Below, piece by piece: positions 1-6,733 of a stretch of 33,581 nucleotides of DNA. Below the pieces are notes generated by a model. That model did no database searches. It saw nothing but the letters and a program-made list of their open reading frames with translations, and had not been told where the DNA came from. The stretch spans positions 1-33,581 of the forward strand of contig ONRQ01000019.1 of NCBI GenBank assembly GCA_900320285.1. The letters are read 5' to 3'. The translations under genes were made by a program, and so were the position numbers. The stretch's first letter is position 1. Every line of letters starts with the position of its first letter. The stretch is from an uncultured Eubacteriales bacterium (GTDB taxonomy: Bacteria; Bacillota; Clostridia; Peptostreptococcales; Anaerovoracaceae).

Positions 1-9
1 CAAAAAAAC

Positions 10-119
10 ACAAAAAGAAATAGAGGCGTGCGACCGGCATACAAAAAAGATAGAGCCGTGCGCGAAGAACAAAAAGCGCCGCGCACGAGGAACTATAGAA
101 AGAAGTAGAGGCGCATCCG
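10..119. repeat. Imperfect short repeats upstream of the first desulfidase copy
   Basis: A motif of the form ATAGAGSCGTGCG occurs at 20-32 and 50-62, each preceded by an ACAAAAA tract, and a weaker copy (GTAGAGGCGCATCCG) lies at 105-119. The first two copies are 30 bp apart. GTGCGCG at 58-64 can pair with CGCGCAC at 80-86. The window begins inside this region, so the full extent is unknown. It may be leader or operator sequence for the gene at 207, or the edge of another repeat array. Confidence 0.35.
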
Positions 120-206
120 AAGAGCATAAAACAATATACTGCACCTTAAACGACACTATCTACAGCACTATCTCAGGAATGTTCCGATCAGGGGAAGGGG
201 GCAGAG

Positions 207-1486
207 ATGAAAAAAACCGACAGCCGCTACAAGGCATATGTTCAGATCCTCAAAGAAGAACTCATGCCGGCGATGGGTTGTACTGAGCCGATCGCCATCG
301 CCTATGCAGCCGCGAAGGCCACGGAGACGCTGGGCTCCCGCCCGGAGCGTCTTCTTGTCGAGGTCAGCGGCAACATCATCAAGAACGTAAAGAGCGTAGT
401 GGTACCTCATACCGGAGGGCTGCGCGGTATACAGGCCGCCGCGGCTGCAGGAGCCGTAGCAGGTGATGCCGGCGCCGAACTTGAGGTCATCTCAAACGTG
501 ACTCCTCAGCAGATAGAGGAGATCGGCAAATATCTCAAAGAGTCTGAAATAGAAGTAAGGCACGTGGACCACGGCCACATCTTTGACATTGGCGTGACTG
601 CGTTCAGGGGCGCGGACTCGGCGTTCGTCAGGATAGTCGATCACCATACAAACATCGTGATGATCCGCCTGAACGACAACATCATATCAAGCAAGGACGT
701 GAGCGAATCTAAATCCGCCGGCCTGACCGACAGGGACTGCCTCACGATAGAGGACATAGTGGAATTCGCCGATATCGTGGACGTTGAAGAGGTGCGCGAG
801 GTCCTTGAAAGGCAGATCCAATACAACATGGCGATCGCCGAGGAAGGGCTTGCCGGCGATTACGGCGCCAACATCGGAAGCACCATCATGCTGGGCCATG
901 AATATGACCTGAAATACGTGATGAGAGGCTACGCGGCAGCGGCCAGCGACGCCAGGATGAACGGCTGCGAACTGCCTGTCGTGATAAATTCCGGCAGCGG
1001 CAACCAGGGCATCACCACAAGCGTACCCGTTATCGTCTACGCGAGAGCGCACAACAAATCAAGCGAAGAACTCCTGAGAGCGCTCTGCGTATCCAACCTG
1101 GTCACCATACATCTTAAGACGGGCATCGGAACGCTCTCCGCGTACTGCGGAGCCGTCAGCGCGGGCTGCGGTGCCGGAGCGGGTATAGCCTACCTGCAGG
1201 GCAAAGGAGTCGACGGCGTTGCTCATACGGTTGTCAACGCGCTTGCGGTCAATTCGGGCATAGTATGCGACGGAGCAAAGGCAAGAGCTGCGCGGCAAAA
1301 ATCGCCGTGTCAGTCGAGGCGGGCCTGATGGGACTGTCGATGTTCAATAAAGGCAACCAGTTCTTCGGAGGCGACGGACTCGTCAAGAAGGGTGTTGAAA
1401 GCACCATAGACACAGTCGGAAAACTGGCAAGGTTCGGCATGAGGGAGACGGACGAAGAGATCATCCGCCTGATGTTGGAAGACTGA
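207..1486 (+). pseudogene. L-cysteine desulfidase family (UPF0597/CyuA), frameshifted copy
   Basis: The family degrades L-cysteine to sulfide, ammonia and pyruvate using a [4Fe-4S] cluster. This copy matches the intact paralogue at 3244-4521 closely along its whole length. It starts at ATG 207 after a GGGGG ribosome binding site and keeps the N-terminal MGCTEP motif with Cys25 and the CGAVSAGCGAG segment. At 1284-1287 an AG is duplicated (AGAG). The native frame stops at codon 359, 14 unrelated residues follow, and a stop comes at 1328. The missing 66 residues, including the second Cys of CDGAKxSC, continue in another frame to 1486. The total span (1280 nt) is exactly 2 nt longer than the 1278-nt paralogue, so a single 2-nt insertion explains everything. 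Whether the 373-residue product retains activity is unknown; loss of a conserved Cys makes it unlikely. A sequencing error is possible. Confidence 0.85.
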
Positions 1487-1615
1487 ATGAAAAAACTGAA
1501 GGGCGCTGGTAAGAATACTGAGGATGATTGAACAACATACCGAAAAAGACTGAATGAAATACTGGAAAAGCGGAAGAAGTCCGAATATATAACAATGGCC
1601 TTTGCTTTGGTCTGA

Positions 1616-1963
1616 TGTTCGTAACGGAAATTGAATTATTACGAACAAACAGCATGCAGAGTATCTGGTGTTCGTAATGATGGGTAGATTATTACGAACA
1701 AATAGCATGCAGAGTATCTGGTGTTCGTAATGATGGGCGGATTATTACGAACACAGCAGGGTGATTGCCTTGATTGTTCGTAAAATAAGAGGTTTGGGAA
1801 TAGCCATAACGGTGTTTTTTACGAACAATGGCCTTGGGTGTTGGTTAATGTTCGTATTATAGAGAGGATTGTTACGAACATGAGGATATGACAAGTTCGA
1901 ATGTTCGTATTATTAGAAAGGTGGCTACGAACACAGCGGGGTAACTGCCTTAAATGTTCGTAA
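1616..1963. repeat. Array 1: phased palindromic repeats with TGTTCGTAA / TTACGAACA arms
   Basis: Thirteen 9-bp arms alternate in orientation. TGTTCGTAA or TGTTCGTAT lies at 1616, 1669, 1722, 1775, 1849, 1902 and 1955; TTACGAACA or CTACGAACA lies at 1639, 1692, 1745, 1819, 1872 and 1925. Start-to-start distances are 23, 30, 23, 30, 23, 30, 44, 30, 23, 30, 23 and 30 bp. The unit TTACGAACA-N21-TGTTCGTAA (39 bp) is therefore invariant in length in all six copies, while the gaps between units are 14, 14, 35, 14 and 14 bp. The forward-arm period is 53 bp, about five helical turns, and the single longer step (74 bp) adds 21 bp, about two turns. A degraded unit may precede the array (about 1563-1615). 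No protein or RNA family is recognised. It could be a cooperative protein-binding array, a transcribed hairpin array or a chromosomal repeat element. Confidence 0.9.
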
Positions 1964-1966
1964 ATG

Positions 1967-2006
1967 AAAGCGGCGCCTTGCACAAGTCTGATGCTGCCGC
2001 TTTTTT
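1967..2006 (+). terminator. Rho-independent terminator directly after array 1
   Basis: AAAGCGGC at 1967-1974 pairs with GCCGCTTT at 1996-2003, and six T residues run from 2001. It begins four bases after the last array arm. Any plus-strand transcript from the desulfidase promoter would contain the whole of array 1 before ending here. Confidence 0.7.
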
Positions 2007-2027
2007 ATGTGGCACGAATCCATAATA

Positions 2028-2191
2028 TTAGTCCGATTTTGAATGAACCGATGAAATCGGACCAAAAACAAACGCAAAAGATCCCGCAAATTAGTCCGAT
2101 ACCAGAAGAAGTACCGAAATCGTACTAATTCTATAAACAAAACACCGCACAAATTAGTCCGATACCGCAGCAACTTGCGATATCGGACTAA
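2028..2191. repeat. Array 2: three 38-bp dyads at exact 63-bp period (TTAGTCCGAT arms)
   Basis: Dyads lie at 2028-2065, 2091-2128 and 2154-2191. Each begins with TTAGTCCGAT and ends with a reverse arm: ATCGGACCAA, ATCGTACTAA and ATCGGACTAA respectively. In the first dyad the arms extend to 12 bp. Each reverse arm is followed by a 25-bp linker before the next forward arm, so the period is exactly 63 bp, about six helical turns. The two linkers differ but end alike (CCGCAAA and CCGCACAAA). The layout echoes array 1 with a different arm sequence. Because 63 is a multiple of three, minus-strand reading gives a periodic peptide, which I regard as a by-product. Confidence 0.88.
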
Positions 2192-2225
2192 CTACATTAC
2201 TCATAATGCCGTATTACTTGGTAAA

Positions 2226-2247
2226 GCCTGCTAATAGCAGCCGGCCG
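2226..2247 (-). terminator. Possible weak terminator of deoD
   Basis: CTGCTAATAGCAG is a short dyad about 65 bp beyond the deoD stop, and on the minus strand it is followed by GCTTTACC. The T-run is poor, so this is a weak candidate. The rest of 2192-2309 shows nothing else. Confidence 0.25.
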
Positions 2248-2309
2248 GGCCCAATGGATCAAAACCAATGTCTTTTAAGCAGTCTACGACTCTAGTAGCC
2301 TGTGGTTTT

Positions 2310-3017
2310 TTACGCGATCTCGAGGGCGATCTCCATCATCTTTGTGAAGGAGTTCTGGCGCTCTTCTGCTGTCGTATTCTCTTCAGGATAGTTGAAGGAA
2401 TCGGATATGGTGCAGATGCAGAGGCCGTTCTTGCCGAGCCTTGCAGCATTGCAGTACAGCGCTGCGGATTCCATCTCGATTCCGAGAACTCCCATCTTTG
2501 ACCATCTCATTGCGGAAGCTGCATCATCGTAGAACATATCCGACGAGAGGATGTTTCCGACCTTGAAGTTGGCGCCGGATGCTCTTGTTGCTGCAACGGC
2601 TTTCTCAAGGAGTTCGAACGAAGCGATCGGAGCGAATGTGCCAGGGAGCTCATACTGATTTGCGTAGCTGCCGTTTGTGCATGCTGCCTGCGCGATGACG
2701 ATATCGCGGACGTGGAGCTCAGGGTCTATCGATCCGCAGGATCCGATCCTGATTATGTTCTTTACATCGTAGAATGCGAAGAGCTCATACGAATAGATAC
2801 CGATAGCCGGCTGGCCCATTCCGGAAGCCATGACCGATACCTTCTTGCCCTTATATGTGCCGGTGTAGCCCTGCACGCCGCGTACGTTGTTCACGAGTAC
2901 AGGATTCTCAAGGAATGTCTCTGCGATGAATTTGCTGCGGAGCGGATCGCCCGGCATCAGGACTGTTTCAGCAAAGTCGCCTGCTTTAGCGTTTATATGA
3001 GGAGTAGGAATTGGCAT
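2310..3017 (-). CDS. deoD: Purine nucleoside phosphorylase, DeoD type
   Basis: This 235-residue cytoplasmic enzyme should cleave purine (deoxy)nucleosides with phosphate to give the free base and (deoxy)ribose 1-phosphate, in nucleoside salvage. Length is normal for the hexameric DeoD family. Visible family motifs are the N-terminal TPHINAKAGDFAETVLMPGDPLR segment, the RIGSCGS phosphate-site loop near residue 95, MESAALY near residue 180, and the ISD segment that carries the catalytic Asp, followed by an ERQ-containing C-terminal helix. The start at 3017 has an AAGGAG ribosome binding site 6-8 nt upstream. It lies alone between array 2 and the intact desulfidase gene, both on the minus strand; no other nucleoside catabolism gene is adjacent. 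Confidence 0.96.
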   Translation of the reverse strand: MPIPTPHINAKAGDFAETVLMPGDPLRSKFIAETFLENPVLVNNVRGVQGYTGTYKGKKVSVMASGMGQPAIGIYSYELFAFYDVKNIIRIGSCGSIDPELHVRDIVIAQAACTNGSYANQYELPGTFAPIASFELLEKAVAATRASGANFKVGNILSSDMFYDDAASAMRWSKMGVLGIEMESAALYCNAARLGKNGLCICTISDSFNYPEENTTAEERQNSFTKMMEIALEIA

Positions 3018-3140
3018 AACGGGTCTCCTTTCTGTTGAGTTTTCTACTGTGTTTCTTCTGTGATTCTTCTGTTATTTATCCAGTGAGTCATTTGTTTACA
3101 AAGTTATATTATCACAAATGTTAACACATATAAATGGGAT

Positions 3141-3160
3141 AGCACGGCATATGCTGTGCT
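3141..3160. other. 20-bp dyad in the deoD upstream region
   Basis: AGCACGGCAT followed by ATGCTGTGCT forms a 20-bp inverted repeat with one G-U-compatible mismatch. It is downstream of the desulfidase stop and about 125 bp before the deoD start. There is no T-run on either side, so it may be an operator or a weak terminator. The rest of 3018-3243 holds the deoD leader (with repeated ACAGAAGAA-like words) and no gene. Confidence 0.45.
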
Positions 3161-3243
3161 TCCCCGTGGAGGTAAACCCTGGGTCCGGGTAAGACGCGAA
3201 CGGCCGGGCCGGTTCAATGCCTGCAGGCCCATTTTACATATTT

Positions 3244-4521
3244 TTAGTCTTCGAGCATGAGGCGGATGATCTCTTCATCAGTCTGTTTCATACCGAATCT
3301 TGCCAGGCGGCCGACTGTATCTATCGTGCTTTCGACACCGTTCTTTACCAGGCCGTCTCCGCCGAAGAACGCGTTGCCCTTGTTGTACATCGACAGTCCC
3401 ATGAGGCCTGCTTCTACAGCCACCGAGATCTTCGCAGCACAGCTTGCCTTGGCTCCGTCGCAGACAATGCCCGAATTGATAGCGATGGCATTGACTACTG
3501 TGTGCGCTACGGCTTCGACTCCGCCGCCCTGCAGGTACGCTATGCCTGCACCTGCTCCGCAGCCTGCGCTTACAGCTCCGCAATATGCGGAAAGTCTGCC
3601 GATTCCGGTCTTGAGATGGGTCGTGACGAGGTTGGATACGCATAATGCACGCAGGAGTTCTTCTTTTGACTTGTTGTGTGCTCTCGCGTAGACGATGACC
3701 GGGACACTGGTAGTAATACCCTGGTTGCCGCTTCCCGAATTGATAACGACTGGAAGCTCGCAGCCGTTCATACGGGCGTCGCTCGCCGCAGCGGCATATG
3801 ATCTCATGACGTACTTGAGATCATACTCGTGACCCAGCAGCATCGTGCTTCCTATGTTGGCGCCGTAATCACCCGCAAGGCCTTCTTCAGCGATCGCCAT
3901 ATTGTAGCTGATCTGTCTTTCGAGAGTCTCGCGTACATCCTCTACGTCAACGATATCCGCAAACTCGACTATGCCCTCTATAGTAAGGCAGCTCCTGTCA
4001 GTCAGGCCTGATTCTTTTGGCTCTTCAACATCCTTCGAGAACAGGACATCTTCATTGTGTTTTACCAGAACAATATTTGTGTGGTAGTCCACTATGCGTA
4101 CACAGGCGGAATCCTCTCCGGCATATGCGGTCACGGCGATATCAAAAATATGGCCGTTGTCGACATGCTTTACTTCGATTGGCGCTTTTTCGAGAAAAGC
4201 TCCTATCTCTTCGATCTGAACCGGAGTCACATTTGAGATGACCTCGAGCTCTGCGTCGGCGTCGCCTGCGGCGGCGCCGGCTGCCGCGGCTGCAGGTATG
4301 CCGCGAAGGCCGCCGGTGTGAGGCACCACGACGCTCTTTACATTCTTTATTATGTTGCCGCTGACTTCGACCAGCAGGCGCTCAGGCTTTGTGCTGAGCA
4401 CTGCGGCAGCCTTAGCCGCGGCGTAGGCGATGGCAATAGGTTCAGTGCAGCCCATCGCCGGCAGAAGCTCTTCTTTCAGGATCTGCACATATGCTGAATA
4501 TCTGCTGTCAGTTTTTTCCAT
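3244..4521 (-). CDS. L-cysteine desulfidase family protein (UPF0597/CyuA), intact
   Basis: The 425-residue protein belongs to the family of archaeal L-cysteine desulfidase and E. coli CyuA (YhaM), which convert L-cysteine to sulfide, ammonia and pyruvate. Some relatives were formerly labelled serine dehydratase-like. Conserved cysteines are visible at Cys25 (MGCTEP), in the YCGAVSAGCGAG stretch around residue 320, and at Cys354 and Cys361 (CDGAKASC); these fit cluster binding and catalysis as known for the archaeal enzyme. The start at 4521 has an AAAGGGGGA ribosome binding site. It is the intact partner of the frameshifted copy at 207-1486. No transporter or regulator gene is next to it, though a pair of 21-bp repeats sits in its upstream region. 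Substrate is inferred from the family. Confidence 0.9.
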   Translation of the reverse strand: MEKTDSRYSAYVQILKEELLPAMGCTEPIAIAYAAAKAAAVLSTKPERLLVEVSGNIIKNVKSVVVPHTGGLRGIPAAAAAGAAAGDADAELEVISNVTPVQIEEIGAFLEKAPIEVKHVDNGHIFDIAVTAYAGEDSACVRIVDYHTNIVLVKHNEDVLFSKDVEEPKESGLTDRSCLTIEGIVEFADIVDVEDVRETLERQISYNMAIAEEGLAGDYGANIGSTMLLGHEYDLKYVMRSYAAAASDARMNGCELPVVINSGSGNQGITTSVPVIVYARAHNKSKEELLRALCVSNLVTTHLKTGIGRLSAYCGAVSAGCGAGAGIAYLQGGGVEAVAHTVVNAIAINSGIVCDGAKASCAAKISVAVEAGLMGLSMYNKGNAFFGGDGLVKNGVESTIDTVGRLARFGMKQTDEEIIRLMLED

Positions 4522-4615
4522 GATTCCCCCTTTGCTCTATTATGAAATGTGCTCTTTTCTCCAATCCCTTTTACGCTTTGTTATATTGCATTGCCGGTTC
4601 TGATCTTCATCTGCC

Positions 4616-4690
4616 CTGTATGGTTGCTTTGTATGCCGCCGCAGCCCTTTTGCACCGCCTGCACATGCACTGTATGGCCGTCTTGTATGC
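4616..4690. repeat. Pair of 21-bp direct repeats upstream of the intact desulfidase gene
   Basis: The pattern CTGTATGG-N5-TTGTATGC occurs at 4616-4636 and 4670-4690, 54 bp apart. The five central bases differ while the outer 16 are identical. On the gene strand each copy holds two CATACA half-sites in tandem. They lie about 95 and 150 bp upstream of the start at 4521 and could be operators for a cysteine-responsive regulator, or simply a local duplication. The remainder of 4522-4718 shows no gene. Confidence 0.5.
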
Positions 4691-4718
4691 CAGATCGCAG
4701 AACAGCCATGGGAGAGCC

Positions 4719-6068
4719 TTACTTTTTGCTTTTATGCTCTTCGCGCCACTTCTTTATAGCTTCATAGCGCTCTTTGAAGCGCGGCTCAAATCCCTGGTTG
4801 CCCGGATGATAGTACTCCGTACCGCGCAGATTCTCAGGCAGGCACTCCATGTCAGCTATCTTATCCTCTGTGTCGTGCGCGTAGATATACCCCTTGCCGT
4901 AGTCGAGCTCCTTCATCAGTTTTGTAGGAGCATTGCGTATATGCAGCGGAACAGGCTCGGCAAAGTGCTCGTTGGCATCGTGCGCCGCCTGCATGTATGC
5001 GACTTCCATCGCGTTGGACTTAGGCGCGAGAGCGTTGTAGATCACGGCCTCGGTGAGGTGCACGCTGCACTCCGGCATTCCAATCAGATGGCAGGCCTGG
5101 AATGCCGCCACCGAGAGCTCCAGAGCTCTCGGGTCAGCGAGGCCGACATCCTCTGCAGCAAACCTTGTGACGCGGCGCGCTATGTACATCGGATCCTCGC
5201 CCGACTCCAACATGCGGGCCAGCCAGTAAACCGCCGCATCCGCATCGGAATTCCTCATTGATTTGTGCAGAGCAGAAATCAGATTGTAATGCTCCTCACC
5301 CTGTTTATCATAAAGCAGCGACTTCCTCGAAGTGCACTGCTCAAAGTCCTCAGTCGTTACGGTTATCACCTCGTGACCGTCAGCCGGATCATTCGAATGG
5401 TCGGCATTCAGCACCATCATCTCGAAAGTCGAAAGAGCCGTCCTGGCGTCGCCGTTGGCGAATGACGCAAGCGCGTTAATCACATCATCGCTGATCCTGA
5501 GATCCTGACCTCCGAAGCCCCTCGGGTCGGATATAGCGTTCCTGATCAGCTGTGCTATATCCTCAGGGCTCAGCTGATGCAGTACGAACACCTTGCACCT
5601 TGAGAGTAAAGCGCCGTTCACCTCAAACGACGGATTCTCGGTCGTCGCGCCGATCAGTATGATGCTGCCCTTCTCAACGAACGGCAGAAAAGCATCCTGC
5701 TGCGCCTTGTTGAATCTGTGTATCTCATCCACGAAAACTATGGTGCGAGCTCCGATGGCGGTCATTTTGTCCGCCTGCTGCATCACCGTCTTTATATCCT
5801 TTATCCCGCTCGTAACGGCACTGAATGTGATGAACTGCGCGTCCGTCTTTGCCGCGATTATCTGCGCCAGCGTAGTCTTGCCCACCCCCGGCGGTCCCCA
5901 GAATATCATGGAGGAGACGCTGTCGCGCTCAATAAGATTGCGCAGTACCTTGCCCTCTCCCACGAGATGCTGCTGACCGACGAATTCATCAAAATTCCTC
6001 GGACGCATCCTCGCTGCGAGCGGCTGATTATCATTATTAGCTGTGTCAAAAATACTTAACTGTCCCAT
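4719..6068 (-). CDS. rarA: Replication-associated recombination protein A (RarA/MgsA AAA+ ATPase)
   Basis: This 449-residue AAA+ ATPase, related to clamp loaders and RuvB, acts at stalled replication forks. The start MGQLSIFD, followed by PLAARMRPRNFDEFVGQ, is the standard N-terminus. Walker A GPPGVGKTT is near residue 55 and Walker B VFVDEIHRF near residue 110; GATTENPSFEVN (sensor 1 region) and LLSRCKVF follow, then the C-terminal tetramerisation region with ALAPKSNA. Length is typical. The start is firm by homology, yet no Shine-Dalgarno sequence is visible: the ATG is preceded by repeats of the form CAATCAGAAAAAACAGA. It lies 125 bp downstream of the GNAT gene and may share its transcript. 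Confidence 0.96.
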   Translation of the reverse strand: MGQLSIFDTANNDNQPLAARMRPRNFDEFVGQQHLVGEGKVLRNLIERDSVSSMIFWGPPGVGKTTLAQIIAAKTDAQFITFSAVTSGIKDIKTVMQQADKMTAIGARTIVFVDEIHRFNKAQQDAFLPFVEKGSIILIGATTENPSFEVNGALLSRCKVFVLHQLSPEDIAQLIRNAISDPRGFGGQDLRISDDVINALASFANGDARTALSTFEMMVLNADHSNDPADGHEVITVTTEDFEQCTSRKSLLYDKQGEEHYNLISALHKSMRNSDADAAVYWLARMLESGEDPMYIARRVTRFAAEDVGLADPRALELSVAAFQACHLIGMPECSVHLTEAVIYNALAPKSNAMEVAYMQAAHDANEHFAEPVPLHIRNAPTKLMKELDYGKGYIYAHDTEDKIADMECLPENLRGTEYYHPGNQGFEPRFKERYEAIKKWREEHKSKK

Positions 6069-6164
6069 TCTGTTTTTTCTGATTGCGCATTATCTGTTTT
6101 TTCTGATTGCACATTTTCAGCTTTTACTGATTGTGTATTTTATGCTTTTCTAATAGCACTTTTT
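6069..6164. repeat. 24-nt tandem repeat forming the rarA leader
   Basis: Two nearly identical 24-nt units at 6069-6092 and 6093-6116 (core CTGTTTTTTCTGATTGC) are followed by a diverged unit at 6117-6140 and a weaker one at 6141-6164. They fill the space just upstream of the rarA start codon and leave no room for a normal ribosome binding site. Copy number could vary by replication slippage. Confidence 0.75.
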
Positions 6165-6193
6165 TTCTTTTCGGGTCGCACCCCGGCAGCGCG

Positions 6194-6733
6194 TTATTCT
6201 TCTATCTTCTTCTCCATAAGGACCAGGTCGACATCCCGTATTCCGTTGAACACGGTCGGAACTATATCTGTCTCAACATATCCGAGCTTAGCGTACATCT
6301 TACGCGCCCTCTTGTTTCTGGCATTGGTGTCTATCCTGAGCACCTCGCAGCCCCATTCCTTCCCGGTCTCTTCATAAAACCGCACAAAAGCCGGGCCGAT
6401 GCCCAGTCCTCTTGCATCCGGATCGACTGCCAGCGTGTGCAGGACGCATACCTTGTCATCCGGCGCCTTGTACTCCCAGTCACAGTCGAGATACACATTC
6501 ACCTGAGTTTTATTTATGGTACCGGTCGCTACAATTTTCCCATCATATTCGGCCACATACATATCGTCACGCTCAACCGACCCCTCGGCTACCTCCCTCA
6601 CGGGATAGATCCCTCTGACCCATCCGGTAGTGGTCAATCCCGCCTCCTCTGCATCGTGGGAGCGTTCATATATCCGCACTATATCCTCTATATCATCTCT
6701 TGTTGCTTTTCTGAATCTCAATCCATTTTTCAT
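6194..6733 (-). CDS. GNAT family N-acetyltransferase
   Basis: This is a 179-residue single-domain acetyl-CoA-dependent acyltransferase. The acetyl-CoA binding motif ARGLGIGPAFVRFYEE is preceded by the usual beta strand VCVLHTLAVDP, and NKRARKMYAKLGY is the usual late motif. The acceptor cannot be named; the fold is used for amino acids, antibiotics, polyamines and protein N-termini. Its ATG directly follows the TAA stop of the ABC transporter-GNAT fusion upstream, so translation is probably coupled and the two products may work together. The ribosome binding site is weak, which fits coupling. Confidence 0.9.
   Translation of the reverse strand: MKNGLRFRKATRDDIEDIVRIYERSHDAEEAGLTTTGWVRGIYPVREVAEGSVERDDMYVAEYDGKIVATGTINKTQVNVYLDCDWEYKAPDDKVCVLHTLAVDPDARGLGIGPAFVRFYEETGKEWGCEVLRIDTNARNKRARKMYAKLGYVETDIVPTVFNGIRDVDLVLMEKKIEE

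Noticed and set aside
1281-1290. Programmed ribosomal frameshift in the desulfidase gene
   Set aside because: No slippery heptamer or downstream structure is evident at the site, and the intact paralogue needs no shift. A 2-nt duplication is simpler.
1616-1963. CRISPR array
   Set aside because: The conserved part is only 9 bp per arm, the parts between arms are 14 and 21 bp (too short for spacers), some inner segments recur, and no cas genes are present.
1925-2173. Minus-strand ORF over array 2 giving a periodic peptide
   Set aside because: The 63-bp period is a multiple of three, so any open frame looks periodic. There is no ribosome binding site, and the dyads explain the sequence.
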